Positions 1 to 6,631 of a stretch of DNA of 64,000 nucleotides are shown here, piece by piece. Under the pieces are notes generated by a model that saw only the letters and a list, made by a program, of their open reading frames with translations, ran no database searches and was not told the origin of the DNA. The stretch covers positions 1,060,001 through 1,124,000 of the forward strand of contig NZ_CP104850.1 of assembly GCF_028864635.1 (NCBI RefSeq), given 5' to 3'. Position 1 is the stretch's first letter; every line of letters starts with the position of its first letter. Origin of the DNA: Cloacibacterium sp. TD35 (GTDB lineage: Bacteria; Bacteroidota; Bacteroidia; Flavobacteriales; Weeksellaceae). A program made the translations under genes and the position numbers.

Positions 1-365
1 ATAATAAAGGTTAAGGGGTAGGTAATTGCTGCGGAATGATTTCCTAAAAAATAATCAATGGTTCCTGAGTTTATAGTAGTGAAAACGCCTATAATATTGC
101 CCATATTATTTTGTTTGCCCACAAATCTGGTGGAAAGTAAAGAAAAAACGGCTCCGATGGTCGAGAAAATTCCTAGAGGAAAAGCGCCTTGTTTTATGAG
201 TGCGATTTGCTCTGAAAAAGGAACGTCGAACTTTACATTTCCTTGAAAATAATAAGTGAGATGATATTGATTATAGATGCTTATAACGAGTACTAATGTT
301 GCTCCAAATAGGTCTAAATATTTAGATTGCACAAAGGAACGAACTGCTTTTTTTAGGTGAATCAT
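1..365 (-). CDS. pnuC: PnuC-like nicotinamide riboside transporter (3' end outside window)
   Basis: Reading the minus strand from an ATG at 365 gives an open frame of 121 residues that runs off the left edge. The start reads MIHLKKAVRSF, followed by a hydrophobic stretch at about residues 20-33 and others at about 58-75 and 100-120. The segment GNIIGVFTTINSGTIDYF and the following GNHSAAITYP resemble the conserved core of PnuC transporters, which move nicotinamide riboside or nicotinamide mononucleotide across the inner membrane for NAD salvage. It lies 64 bases downstream of hypC on the same strand and could be the last gene of the hypA-hypB-hypC transcript, although a link between NAD salvage and hydrogenase maturation is not established. 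The family call is made by eye and only half of the protein is visible. The opposite-strand frame at 58-246 is a shadow. Confidence 0.6.
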   Translation of the reverse strand, partial: MIHLKKAVRSFVQSKYLDLFGATLVLVISIYNQYHLTYYFQGNVKFDVPFSEQIALIKQGAFPLGIFSTIGAVFSLLSTRFVGKQNNMGNIIGVFTTINSGTIDYFLGNHSAAITYPLTFI

Positions 366-429
366 TTTTAAGTTTTATCACAAAGTTCTTACTAAGATTT
401 AACAAAAATAAGAAAATCGTGATGATTAC

Positions 430-684
430 CTAGTTTTCTGGCTCTAATTCTAAGTCTTCTCCCATTAATTTCAGGGCGTCCATCGTTTTTTTGGCTTCAT
501 CTTCGTCTATAATTCCTATAGCTGCTCCTACATGAACGAGAACATAATCACCTACTTTGGCTTCTGGAACCAAAGCAAGATTTACCTCTTTTCTGATGCC
601 TTCAAAATCTACACTTCCTATTCTAAAGACTTCGTCTAGTTGAGAAGTAATGTTTTCTAATTTTCCTGGAATGGCTAAACACAT
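430..684 (-). CDS. hypC: Hydrogenase maturation chaperone HypC
   Basis: This 84-residue protein starts MCLAIPGKL. Cys2 after the initiator Met is the conserved residue with which HypC/HybG proteins hold the iron of the Fe(CN)2CO group and contact the large-subunit precursor. The length is normal for the family. HypC works in the cytoplasm with HypD, where the iron-cyanide-carbonyl unit is built, and then delivers it to the large hydrogenase subunit. It is the third gene of a leftward hypA-hypB-hypC group, 70 bases after hypB. Its partner hypD lies on the other strand at 12345-13421. The acidic C-terminal tail is unremarkable. Confidence 0.95.
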   Translation of the reverse strand: MCLAIPGKLENITSQLDEVFRIGSVDFEGIRKEVNLALVPEAKVGDYVLVHVGAAIGIIDEDEAKKTMDALKLMGEDLELEPEN

Positions 685-754
685 AATTTTAATTGAAAAT
701 TAATAGTTGAAAATTGAAAATGAAATTCTTTTAACAACTTTTTTATTAAACGTT

Positions 755-1642
755 TTACGATTTTACAATTTTGCTTCTTAAAAACTCATACCAAGCTTCC
801 ATTCCTTCTCCTGAAGTAGCTGAAACTTCAAAAAATTGAATATTTGGATTTACTTTTTTGGTGTTTTCTTTCAGTTTTTCTACATCAAATTTTAAGTATG
901 GTAATAAATCAATTTTATTAATAATACAGATGTTAGAACTGAAAAACATATCTGGATATTTCAGAGGTTTATCTTCTCCTTCAGTGGTAGAAATAATGAC
1001 TACTCTTTGGTTTTCGCCTAAATCAAACATGGCAGGACAAACTAAGTTTCCTACGTTTTCTATCATTAGGATAGAATTTTGTTTTGGTTTCAGTTCTTTT
1101 AGAGATTTGGCAATCATTTCTGAATCTAGATGACAGCCTTTCCCTGTATTGATTTGAAGAACAGGAATATTTAACGCATGTATTCTGGCTGCGTCATTGG
1201 TGGTTTGTTGGTCGCCTTCAATTACAGAAAATTCTATTTCGCCTTTTAAGTCTGCGATTGTTTTTTCTAAAAGCGAAGTTTTCCCAGAACCAGGAGAGCT
1301 TACCAAGTTCATCGCAAAAATATTTAAAGCTTCAAAAAAACCACGGTTTCTTTCTGCTCCCAATTGATTTTGGTGAAGAATATCTTTTTCTAGTTCTACA
1401 ATATTTACATCATGATGATGGTGGTGACCATGATTGTGGTCGTGATGGCCGTGATGGTGGTGATCGTGATCGTGTTCATGTCCATGTTCGTGATGATGTT
1501 CATGACTGTGGGAGTGGTCTCCATGATGGTGATCGTGAGAATGGGTATGGCCATCGTGATGATGGTGTGTATGGTGGTTTTCTCCCATTTTTGTTAAAGT
1601 AATTCCGTTTTCGTTAGAACTACATCCGCAAGTTGAGCACAT
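755..1642 (-). CDS. hypB: Hydrogenase nickel incorporation GTPase HypB with a long histidine tract
   Basis: This 295-residue protein has three visible parts. The N-terminus MCSTCGC carries the CxxCGC high-affinity nickel motif. Residues 23-77 contain 35 histidines mixed with Asp, Gly and Glu, a nickel-storage tract. From about residue 85 follows the SIMIBI-class GTPase domain with the P-loop SSPGSGKTS and the metal-site segment GKGCHLD. HypB uses GTP hydrolysis to help HypA place nickel in the large-subunit active site. The gene sits between hypA (44 bases upstream) and hypC. The histidine codons make a CAT/CAC-rich stretch at about 1410-1575 that creates long false frames on the plus strand. 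The tract is longer than in E. coli HypB, which has none, and is like that of rhizobial HypB proteins. Confidence 0.96.
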   Translation of the reverse strand: MCSTCGCSSNENGITLTKMGENHHTHHHHDGHTHSHDHHHGDHSHSHEHHHEHGHEHDHDHHHHGHHDHNHGHHHHHDVNIVELEKDILHQNQLGAERNRGFFEALNIFAMNLVSSPGSGKTSLLEKTIADLKGEIEFSVIEGDQQTTNDAARIHALNIPVLQINTGKGCHLDSEMIAKSLKELKPKQNSILMIENVGNLVCPAMFDLGENQRVVIISTTEGEDKPLKYPDMFFSSNICIINKIDLLPYLKFDVEKLKENTKKVNPNIQFFEVSATSGEGMEAWYEFLRSKIVKS

Positions 1643-1686
1643 ATTATTTAGATTTTATGTTATTATATTTAAGGTTTTATATTCTA

Positions 1687-2028
1687 TTAACTAATGATCA
1701 GTTTCTTAATTTTCATTTCTTGTCCTGTAATAATTTCTTTAAAAGGACTTCCGCAGCGTTCGCAAGAGTCATAAATTTTAGAAATCTCAAATTCATGATT
1801 GCATTCTGCGCATCTGGCAAAACCAGTTGGTTCTGTAATATGAACCTTGGCGTTTTCTAAAACGCTACCCTTCATACATTGTTCCCATGCAAACTCTAAA
1901 GAGGTAATTTCGATACCAGAAATTTTGCCAATTTCTAGATAAATTTCTTCTACTTTTTTACCGTTAATTCTCTCTACTTCTTGCGTAGAAGTTTTTAAAA
2001 TTGAGGTTGCGATGGAAAGTTCGTGCAT
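1687..2028 (-). CDS. hypA: Hydrogenase nickel metallochaperone HypA
   Basis: This 113-residue protein has the family start MHELSIATSI, where the Met-His-Glu N-terminus is the nickel site. Near residues 73-92 two cysteine pairs (CAEC and CERCG) form the structural zinc site. The length is typical of HypA. It binds nickel and cooperates with HypB to load the [NiFe] centre. It is the first gene of the leftward hypA-hypB-hypC group and diverges from the hydrogenase structural genes that start at 2271. A TAnnTTTG promoter element for this direction lies at 2051-2058. Confidence 0.95.
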   Translation of the reverse strand: MHELSIATSILKTSTQEVERINGKKVEEIYLEIGKISGIEITSLEFAWEQCMKGSVLENAKVHITEPTGFARCAECNHEFEISKIYDSCERCGSPFKEIITGQEMKIKKLIIS

Positions 2029-2270
2029 TTTTTGGTTAATTGATGTGTAACAAATCTACAATTTTTCGATTAATTTTTTAAATGATTTTTATGTTTTTAA
2101 TAGGACTTTTTTATGATTTTAATCAGTAACAAAAATCACATATGCCTAACAAAGTCAATGTTTATGGGAAATTTTATTTAAAATAAATTTAAAATAATTA
2201 TAAATAACGCAATGCTTTTCGTTTATATTTCAAAATTTTTATAATTTTAGAAAGATTAATAAAAAATAAT
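2029..2270. promoter_or_regulatory. Divergent hyp/hya intergenic region
   Basis: These 242 AT-rich bases separate hypA (leftward) from the hydrogenase small subunit (rightward). Besides the leftward -7 box at 2051-2058, a rightward 7-of-8 match TAATTTTA lies at 2242-2249, 21 bases before the small-subunit ATG. The heptamer GTAACAA occurs at 2047-2053 and 2126-2132, with a related CTAACAA at 2146-2152. These resemble the GTAACAC elements near nikR at 9556-9583 and 10007-10034, so a NikR link is possible but unproven. Confidence 0.4.
2051..2058 (-). promoter_or_regulatory. Candidate -7 box for hypA-hypB-hypC
   Basis: The minus strand reads TAGATTTG, an exact match to the Bacteroidetes -7 consensus TAnnTTTG, 22 bases upstream of the hypA ATG. 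No clear TTG -33 box is seen at the usual distance, so the assignment rests on one element. Confidence 0.5.
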
Positions 2271-3407
2271 ATGGGGACTAAAACTTCAACCAATGAAACT
2301 TACCTTCAGAGTATTGAGAGACAAGGATATTCTAGAAGAGATTTCATGAAATTTGTTGCCTTTATCGGCGCATACATGGGTATCGAAAGTTCAGCTCTTG
2401 GTCAGGTAGCAAAAGCATTAGCTAATACACCAAGATTACCTGTAATATGGGAGCATTTCCAAGAATGTACCTGTTGCAGTGAGTCTTTTATCCGTTCAGA
2501 CCATCCTATCGTAGCGGATATAATTCTAGACAAGATTTCATTAGATTACACATTAACATTGATGGCGGCAAGTGGTCATCAGGCGGAAGCTGCGAAAAAA
2601 TCTACAATGGAGAAATACAAAGGAAAATATATTCTTTGTGTAGAGGGTTCTGTTCCGCTAGGAGATGATGGTAATTATTGTGTAATTGCAGGAAGAACAG
2701 CTATAGATATTCTAAAAGAGTCTGCTAAAGACGCTGCTGCTATCATAGCATGGGGAAGCTGCGCAACTACAGGTTGTGTACAAGCGGCTAAGCCTAATCC
2801 TACCAATGCGGTACCAATTAATAAAATCATTACAGATAAACCGATTATCAATGTTCCTGGTTGCCCACCAATTGGTGAGGTAATGGCAGGAGTGATCGTA
2901 CACTATGTAGCATTTGGTAAATTACCAGAATTAGATGCTGCAGGAAGACCAAAAGCCTTCTATTCTAAACGTGTACACGATAGCTGCTACAGAAGACCTT
3001 ATTTTGATGCTGGTCTATTCGTAGAAAGTTTCGATGACGAAAATGCTAAAAAAGGATATTGTCTATATAAAGTAGGCTGTAAAGGACCATCTACTTATAA
3101 TACCTGTGGTAATATGAAATGGAATGGTGGTATTTCTTACCCAATTCAGTCTGGTCACGGATGTCTAGGTTGTAGTGCAGATAAATTCTGGGATGCAGCA
3201 GATAGTTTCTATTCTAGAGATATATCTGCAATAGGCGGTTTCGCAGAAAGCAATGCTGATACTGTTGGTAAAGTTGCTCTAGGTGGCGTAGTTGCCGGAG
3301 CTGCAATACATGCCGTAGCTTCTAACATTTCTAAAAGAAAAGATTTAGAAAGAAGAATAAAAGAAGCAGAAGAAAGTGAAAAAAAATTAGCTAAAGACAA
3401 GATTTAA
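2271..3407 (+). CDS. hyaA: [NiFe] hydrogenase small subunit, oxygen-tolerant group 1d type
   Basis: This 378-residue iron-sulfur subunit carries electrons from the [NiFe] centre to cytochrome b. A twin-arginine signal (SRRDFMKF, residues 21-28) directs the folded heterodimer to the Tat system. Cysteines at 66, 68, 69, 164, 169 and 198 match the six-cysteine set around the proximal cluster; Cys68 and Cys169 are the two extra residues that distinguish oxygen-tolerant membrane-bound enzymes from standard ones, which have Gly there. Further Cys residues in the segments KVGCKGPSTYNTC and GHGCLGCSADKFW bind the medial and distal clusters. A hydrophobic helix near residues 335-355 followed by a charged tail is the usual membrane anchor. 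The large subunit follows after 11 bases. Confidence 0.96.
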   Translation: MGTKTSTNETYLQSIERQGYSRRDFMKFVAFIGAYMGIESSALGQVAKALANTPRLPVIWEHFQECTCCSESFIRSDHPIVADIILDKISLDYTLTLMAASGHQAEAAKKSTMEKYKGKYILCVEGSVPLGDDGNYCVIAGRTAIDILKESAKDAAAIIAWGSCATTGCVQAAKPNPTNAVPINKIITDKPIINVPGCPPIGEVMAGVIVHYVAFGKLPELDAAGRPKAFYSKRVHDSCYRRPYFDAGLFVESFDDENAKKGYCLYKVGCKGPSTYNTCGNMKWNGGISYPIQSGHGCLGCSADKFWDAADSFYSRDISAIGGFAESNADTVGKVALGGVVAGAAIHAVASNISKRKDLERRIKEAEESEKKLAKDKI

Positions 3408-3418
3408 AAATTTAAAAA

Positions 3419-5155
3419 ATGGCAAATAGAATAGTAGTAGATCCTATTACAAGGATTGAAGGTCATTTAAGAGCAGAGGTAGAAATCACAGACGGAACCA
3501 TCAGAGACGCATTCCTTTCATCAGGGATGGTACGTGGTTTAGAAAATATTGTAAAAGGCAGAAACCCAAAAGATGTTTGGGCTTTTGTACAAAGAACTTG
3601 TGGAGTATGTACTACTACCCACGCTATTGCTTCTATTAGAGCAGTAGAAAACGCATTAGGAATTAATGTACCGCCTAATGCAGAAATGGTAAGAAATATA
3701 ATGCTAGGTTCATTATATGTACATGACCATATTGTACACTTCTATCATCTTCATGCATTTGACTGGGTAGATGTAGTCAATGGTTTAAGTGCAGACCCTG
3801 TAAAAACATCACAATTAGCACAGTCTATCTCTAATTGGCCAAAATCTTCACCAGGATATTTTGCTGATTTACAAAAACGTTTGAAAAAATTTGTAGACAG
3901 CGGACAGTTAGGAATCTTTGCAAACGGATATTGGGGACACCCAGCTATGAAACTTCCACCAGAAGCTAACTTAATGGCTACGGCTCACTACCTTGAAGCA
4001 TTAGAGTGGCAAAAAGAAATCGTGAAAATTCACGCCATCTTCGGAGGTAAAAATCCACACCCTAATTTCTTAGTAGGAGGTATGGCTTGCGCGATTAACG
4101 TAGATGACGCAAGTGGTATTAATGCAGAGAGATTGGCACTAGTTCAAAAATTATTAATCCAAGGAAAAGAATTTGTAGAACAAGTTTATCTTCCAGATTT
4201 ATTAACGATTGCTAGTTTCTACAAAGATTGGGGCGCAATTGGTGGTTTCCATAACTTTATGGCATTCGGAGATTTCCCAATGGCAGGTTACGGAAACAAA
4301 GACATGAGTACCTACAAATTCCCAGCAGGTGTAATTCTCAATAAAGATTTATCTAAAGTACATGATGTAGATTTAGAAAATCTAAAAACAGTAGAAGAAC
4401 ATGTTAACAACTCTTGGTACGATTATACAGGTGATCCAAACGCCGGAAAACAACCTTGGAGTGGAGAAACTAATATCAATTATACTGGTCCGAAACCTCC
4501 TTATGAATTCTTAGATGTAGAAAATAAATACAGCTTCATCAAAACTCCTCGTTGGAAAGGTCAAGCTATGGAAGTAGGCCCATTAGCGAGAGTTTTAGTA
4601 GGCTACGCATCAGGAAGAGAAGATTTCAAAGAAGTAGTAGATTCTACTTTATCCAAATTACAAATTCCAGCCGAAGCATTATTCTCTACATTAGGTAGAA
4701 CTGCTGCTAGAGGTTTAGAGACACAATTAGTAGCTCAGTGGAATTTAGAATTCTATGATAAATTAATTGAAAATATTAAAGGAGGTGACGAAAGAATGGC
4801 GAACATGGAGAAATGGGATGTTTCTACATGGCCAGCAGAAGCTAAAGGTGTAGGTAGAGTAGAAGCTCCAAGAGGTGGGTTAAGCCACTGGATTGTAATA
4901 AAAGATGGTAAAACAGAAAATTACCAACAAATTGTTCCTTCTACTTGGAATGCATCACCACGTGATCCAAAAGGACAACGCTCTCCTTACGAAAGTACAT
5001 TAATTAATACTCCAGTTGCAGATCCAGAACTTCCATTAGAAATTATTAGAACGATACACTCTTTTGACCCTTGTATTGCTTGTGCAGTGCATTTGTATGA
5101 CGAAAAAGGGAATATCATCAAGGAAATCAATGACGTTTCTGTTTGTACCGTTTAA
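3419..5155 (+). CDS. hyaB: [NiFe] hydrogenase large subunit (precursor)
   Basis: This 578-residue catalytic subunit oxidises H2 at a NiFe(CN)2CO site. The L1 motif RTCGVC supplies Cys61 and Cys64, and the L2 motif DPCIACAVH supplies Cys552 and Cys555. His558 is the residue after which the maturation protease cuts, so the last 20 residues (559-578) should be removed once nickel is inserted. The length and the start MANRIVVDPITRIEGHLR are typical of group 1 uptake hydrogenases. There is no signal peptide, as expected, because the subunit travels with the Tat signal of the small subunit. The cytochrome b gene follows after 17 bases. Confidence 0.97.
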   Translation: MANRIVVDPITRIEGHLRAEVEITDGTIRDAFLSSGMVRGLENIVKGRNPKDVWAFVQRTCGVCTTTHAIASIRAVENALGINVPPNAEMVRNIMLGSLYVHDHIVHFYHLHAFDWVDVVNGLSADPVKTSQLAQSISNWPKSSPGYFADLQKRLKKFVDSGQLGIFANGYWGHPAMKLPPEANLMATAHYLEALEWQKEIVKIHAIFGGKNPHPNFLVGGMACAINVDDASGINAERLALVQKLLIQGKEFVEQVYLPDLLTIASFYKDWGAIGGFHNFMAFGDFPMAGYGNKDMSTYKFPAGVILNKDLSKVHDVDLENLKTVEEHVNNSWYDYTGDPNAGKQPWSGETNINYTGPKPPYEFLDVENKYSFIKTPRWKGQAMEVGPLARVLVGYASGREDFKEVVDSTLSKLQIPAEALFSTLGRTAARGLETQLVAQWNLEFYDKLIENIKGGDERMANMEKWDVSTWPAEAKGVGRVEAPRGGLSHWIVIKDGKTENYQQIVPSTWNASPRDPKGQRSPYESTLINTPVADPELPLEIIRTIHSFDPCIACAVHLYDEKGNIIKEINDVSVCTV

Positions 5156-5172
5156 TCTAAAAACATTTTAAA

Positions 5173-5925
5173 ATGGAAACCACAAAACATTTACAAGAAG
5201 AAGTTTCTTTTAAAACGGTTACCTTCAGACGAGCATACATATGGCAATTGCCAGTTCGTTTTTTCCATTGGATTAATGGTTTTGCAATTACTTTTCTCAT
5301 TATTACAGGGTTTTTAATCGCGAATCCTCCTGCAATTATGACTGCAAAAGAAGCGTCAGGACAATTCTGGATGGGACTAATCAGAATGGTACATTTCATA
5401 AGTGCTTATGCAATGGTAGCTGTAATGTTTATGAGAGTCTATTGGGCTTTTGTAGGAAACAGATTTGCCAATTGGAGACAATTTGTGCCTTTTGATAAAA
5501 AAGGAATAGAAAAAATGTGGCATGTGATAAAACATGATATCTTTTTATTTAATGAAAAAGAATATAAATTCACTAGTATTCCTATTGGTCATAATGCAGT
5601 AGCTGCAGCTTCATATATGGTAATGTTCATTCTAGCTGTAGTAATGATATTTACAGGATTTGCATTGTATGCACCTACTTCTACATGGTTCTTTCCTAAG
5701 TTTTTTGCTTGGGCTACCTCGTTGGTTACTACTGATGAATTTTTAATCAGAAGAATTCACCATATTGTAATGTGGGCATTTATACTTTTCATTGCAGTAC
5801 ATTTTTACCTAGTCTTATTCCACGATTGGTTAGAAGGCCGTGGTGAATCTTCAGCGATGGTAAGTGGTTACAAATTCGTAAGAAAAGAAAGATTCGAAGA
5901 TTATAAAGAAGAGGATAAACATTAA
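5173..5925 (+). CDS. hyaC: Hydrogenase cytochrome b subunit
   Basis: This 250-residue integral membrane protein anchors the hydrogenase and passes its electrons to the quinone pool. Four membrane helices are visible at about residues 33-51, 73-94, 142-166 and 196-218. Histidines inside or at the ends of the helices (His32, His74, His196/197 and His210) are the candidate ligands for two b haems, as in HyaC/HupC/HoxZ. It completes the structural gene set and is followed by an intrinsic terminator at 5940-5977, which separates it from the maturation genes. Confidence 0.93.
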   Translation: METTKHLQEEVSFKTVTFRRAYIWQLPVRFFHWINGFAITFLIITGFLIANPPAIMTAKEASGQFWMGLIRMVHFISAYAMVAVMFMRVYWAFVGNRFANWRQFVPFDKKGIEKMWHVIKHDIFLFNEKEYKFTSIPIGHNAVAAASYMVMFILAVVMIFTGFALYAPTSTWFFPKFFAWATSLVTTDEFLIRRIHHIVMWAFILFIAVHFYLVLFHDWLEGRGESSAMVSGYKFVRKERFEDYKEEDKH

Positions 5926-5939
5926 TATTAAACTAAACT

Positions 5940-5977
5940 AAATTCCCTGAAATAATTACCTTTTCGGGGAATTTTTT
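5940..5977 (+). terminator. Intrinsic terminator after the hydrogenase structural genes
   Basis: The inverted repeat AATTCCC (5941-5947) and GGGAATT (5967-5973) is followed by a run of T ending at 5977. It lies 15 bases after the cytochrome b stop codon and before the maturation protease gene, so it may lower expression of the downstream genes relative to the structural genes. Confidence 0.7.
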
Positions 5978-6106
5978 GCAAAAAAACGACATAGGGACTT
6001 CGAGATATTAGAAAATTACACCAAAATTTAAGCCGAGAAACCCATGTCCAGAATTTTTTGTTCTTTTGCTATCAAGACCAAAGAGCAATAAAAAAATAAA
6101 AATAAA

Positions 6107-6628
6107 ATGAAAGATTATAAGACAGATGTTTTTCAATATACGGTAGACGAATTTCATTCAGATGGAAATGACATTCTCATTTTGGGGATTGGGAATTATT
6201 TGATGGGAGACGAAGGAATTGGTGTTCAGTTTGTTAAAAATTTAGACACTTCTAGATTTCCAGAAGGTATCAGTTTTTTAGATGGAGGAACTGGCGGTTT
6301 CTCACTTGTTCCCTACATCGAAAGTCATGAGCATGTGATTATTGTAGATGCTACGATGGACGGAAAAGAAGAAGGAACGATTACACTTCTTACCCCTAAA
6401 TTTTCAGATGATTTCCCCGTTTCGTTGAGCGGTCATAATTTTGGATTAAAAGACATGGTAGATATCCTCACATTTATGGATAAAATGCCTAATATTTATC
6501 TTTTCACAGTTACCATTTCTAAAATGGAGCCTATGTATCTAGAGCTTTCACCAAAAGTAGCCGCTGCTATTCCAAAAGTAACCGAAATGGCTCTAGAATT
6601 AGTTCAAAAAATTAGAAAAGAAAATTAA
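6107..6628 (+). CDS. hyaD: Hydrogenase maturation protease (HyaD/HupD family)
   Basis: This 173-residue endopeptidase removes the C-terminal extension of the large subunit after nickel insertion. The segment LGIGNYLMGDEGIG is the family signature; Glu36, Asp81 and His110 correspond to the three nickel-sensing ligands known from HybD (Glu16, Asp62 and His93). An N-terminal extension of about 20 residues precedes the usual start of the fold. The gene follows a 181-base gap containing a terminator, so it may have its own promoter. Its TAA stop is in the same frame as hypF, which begins only a few bases later. Confidence 0.93.
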   Translation: MKDYKTDVFQYTVDEFHSDGNDILILGIGNYLMGDEGIGVQFVKNLDTSRFPEGISFLDGGTGGFSLVPYIESHEHVIIVDATMDGKEEGTITLLTPKFSDDFPVSLSGHNFGLKDMVDILTFMDKMPNIYLFTVTISKMEPMYLELSPKVAAAIPKVTEMALELVQKIRKEN

Positions 6629-6631
6629 ACT

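Noticed and set aside
58-246. Plus-strand frame of 62 codons at the left edge
   Set aside because: The opposite strand has a longer open frame with clear PnuC-like membrane segments.
1410-1575. CRISPR-like or satellite repeat
   Set aside because: The repetition is imperfect, codon-based and lies within the hypB coding frame.
1258-1602. Long plus-strand reading frames opposite hypB
   Set aside because: They are produced by the repetitive histidine codons of hypB on the other strand and encode low-complexity sequence with no family match.
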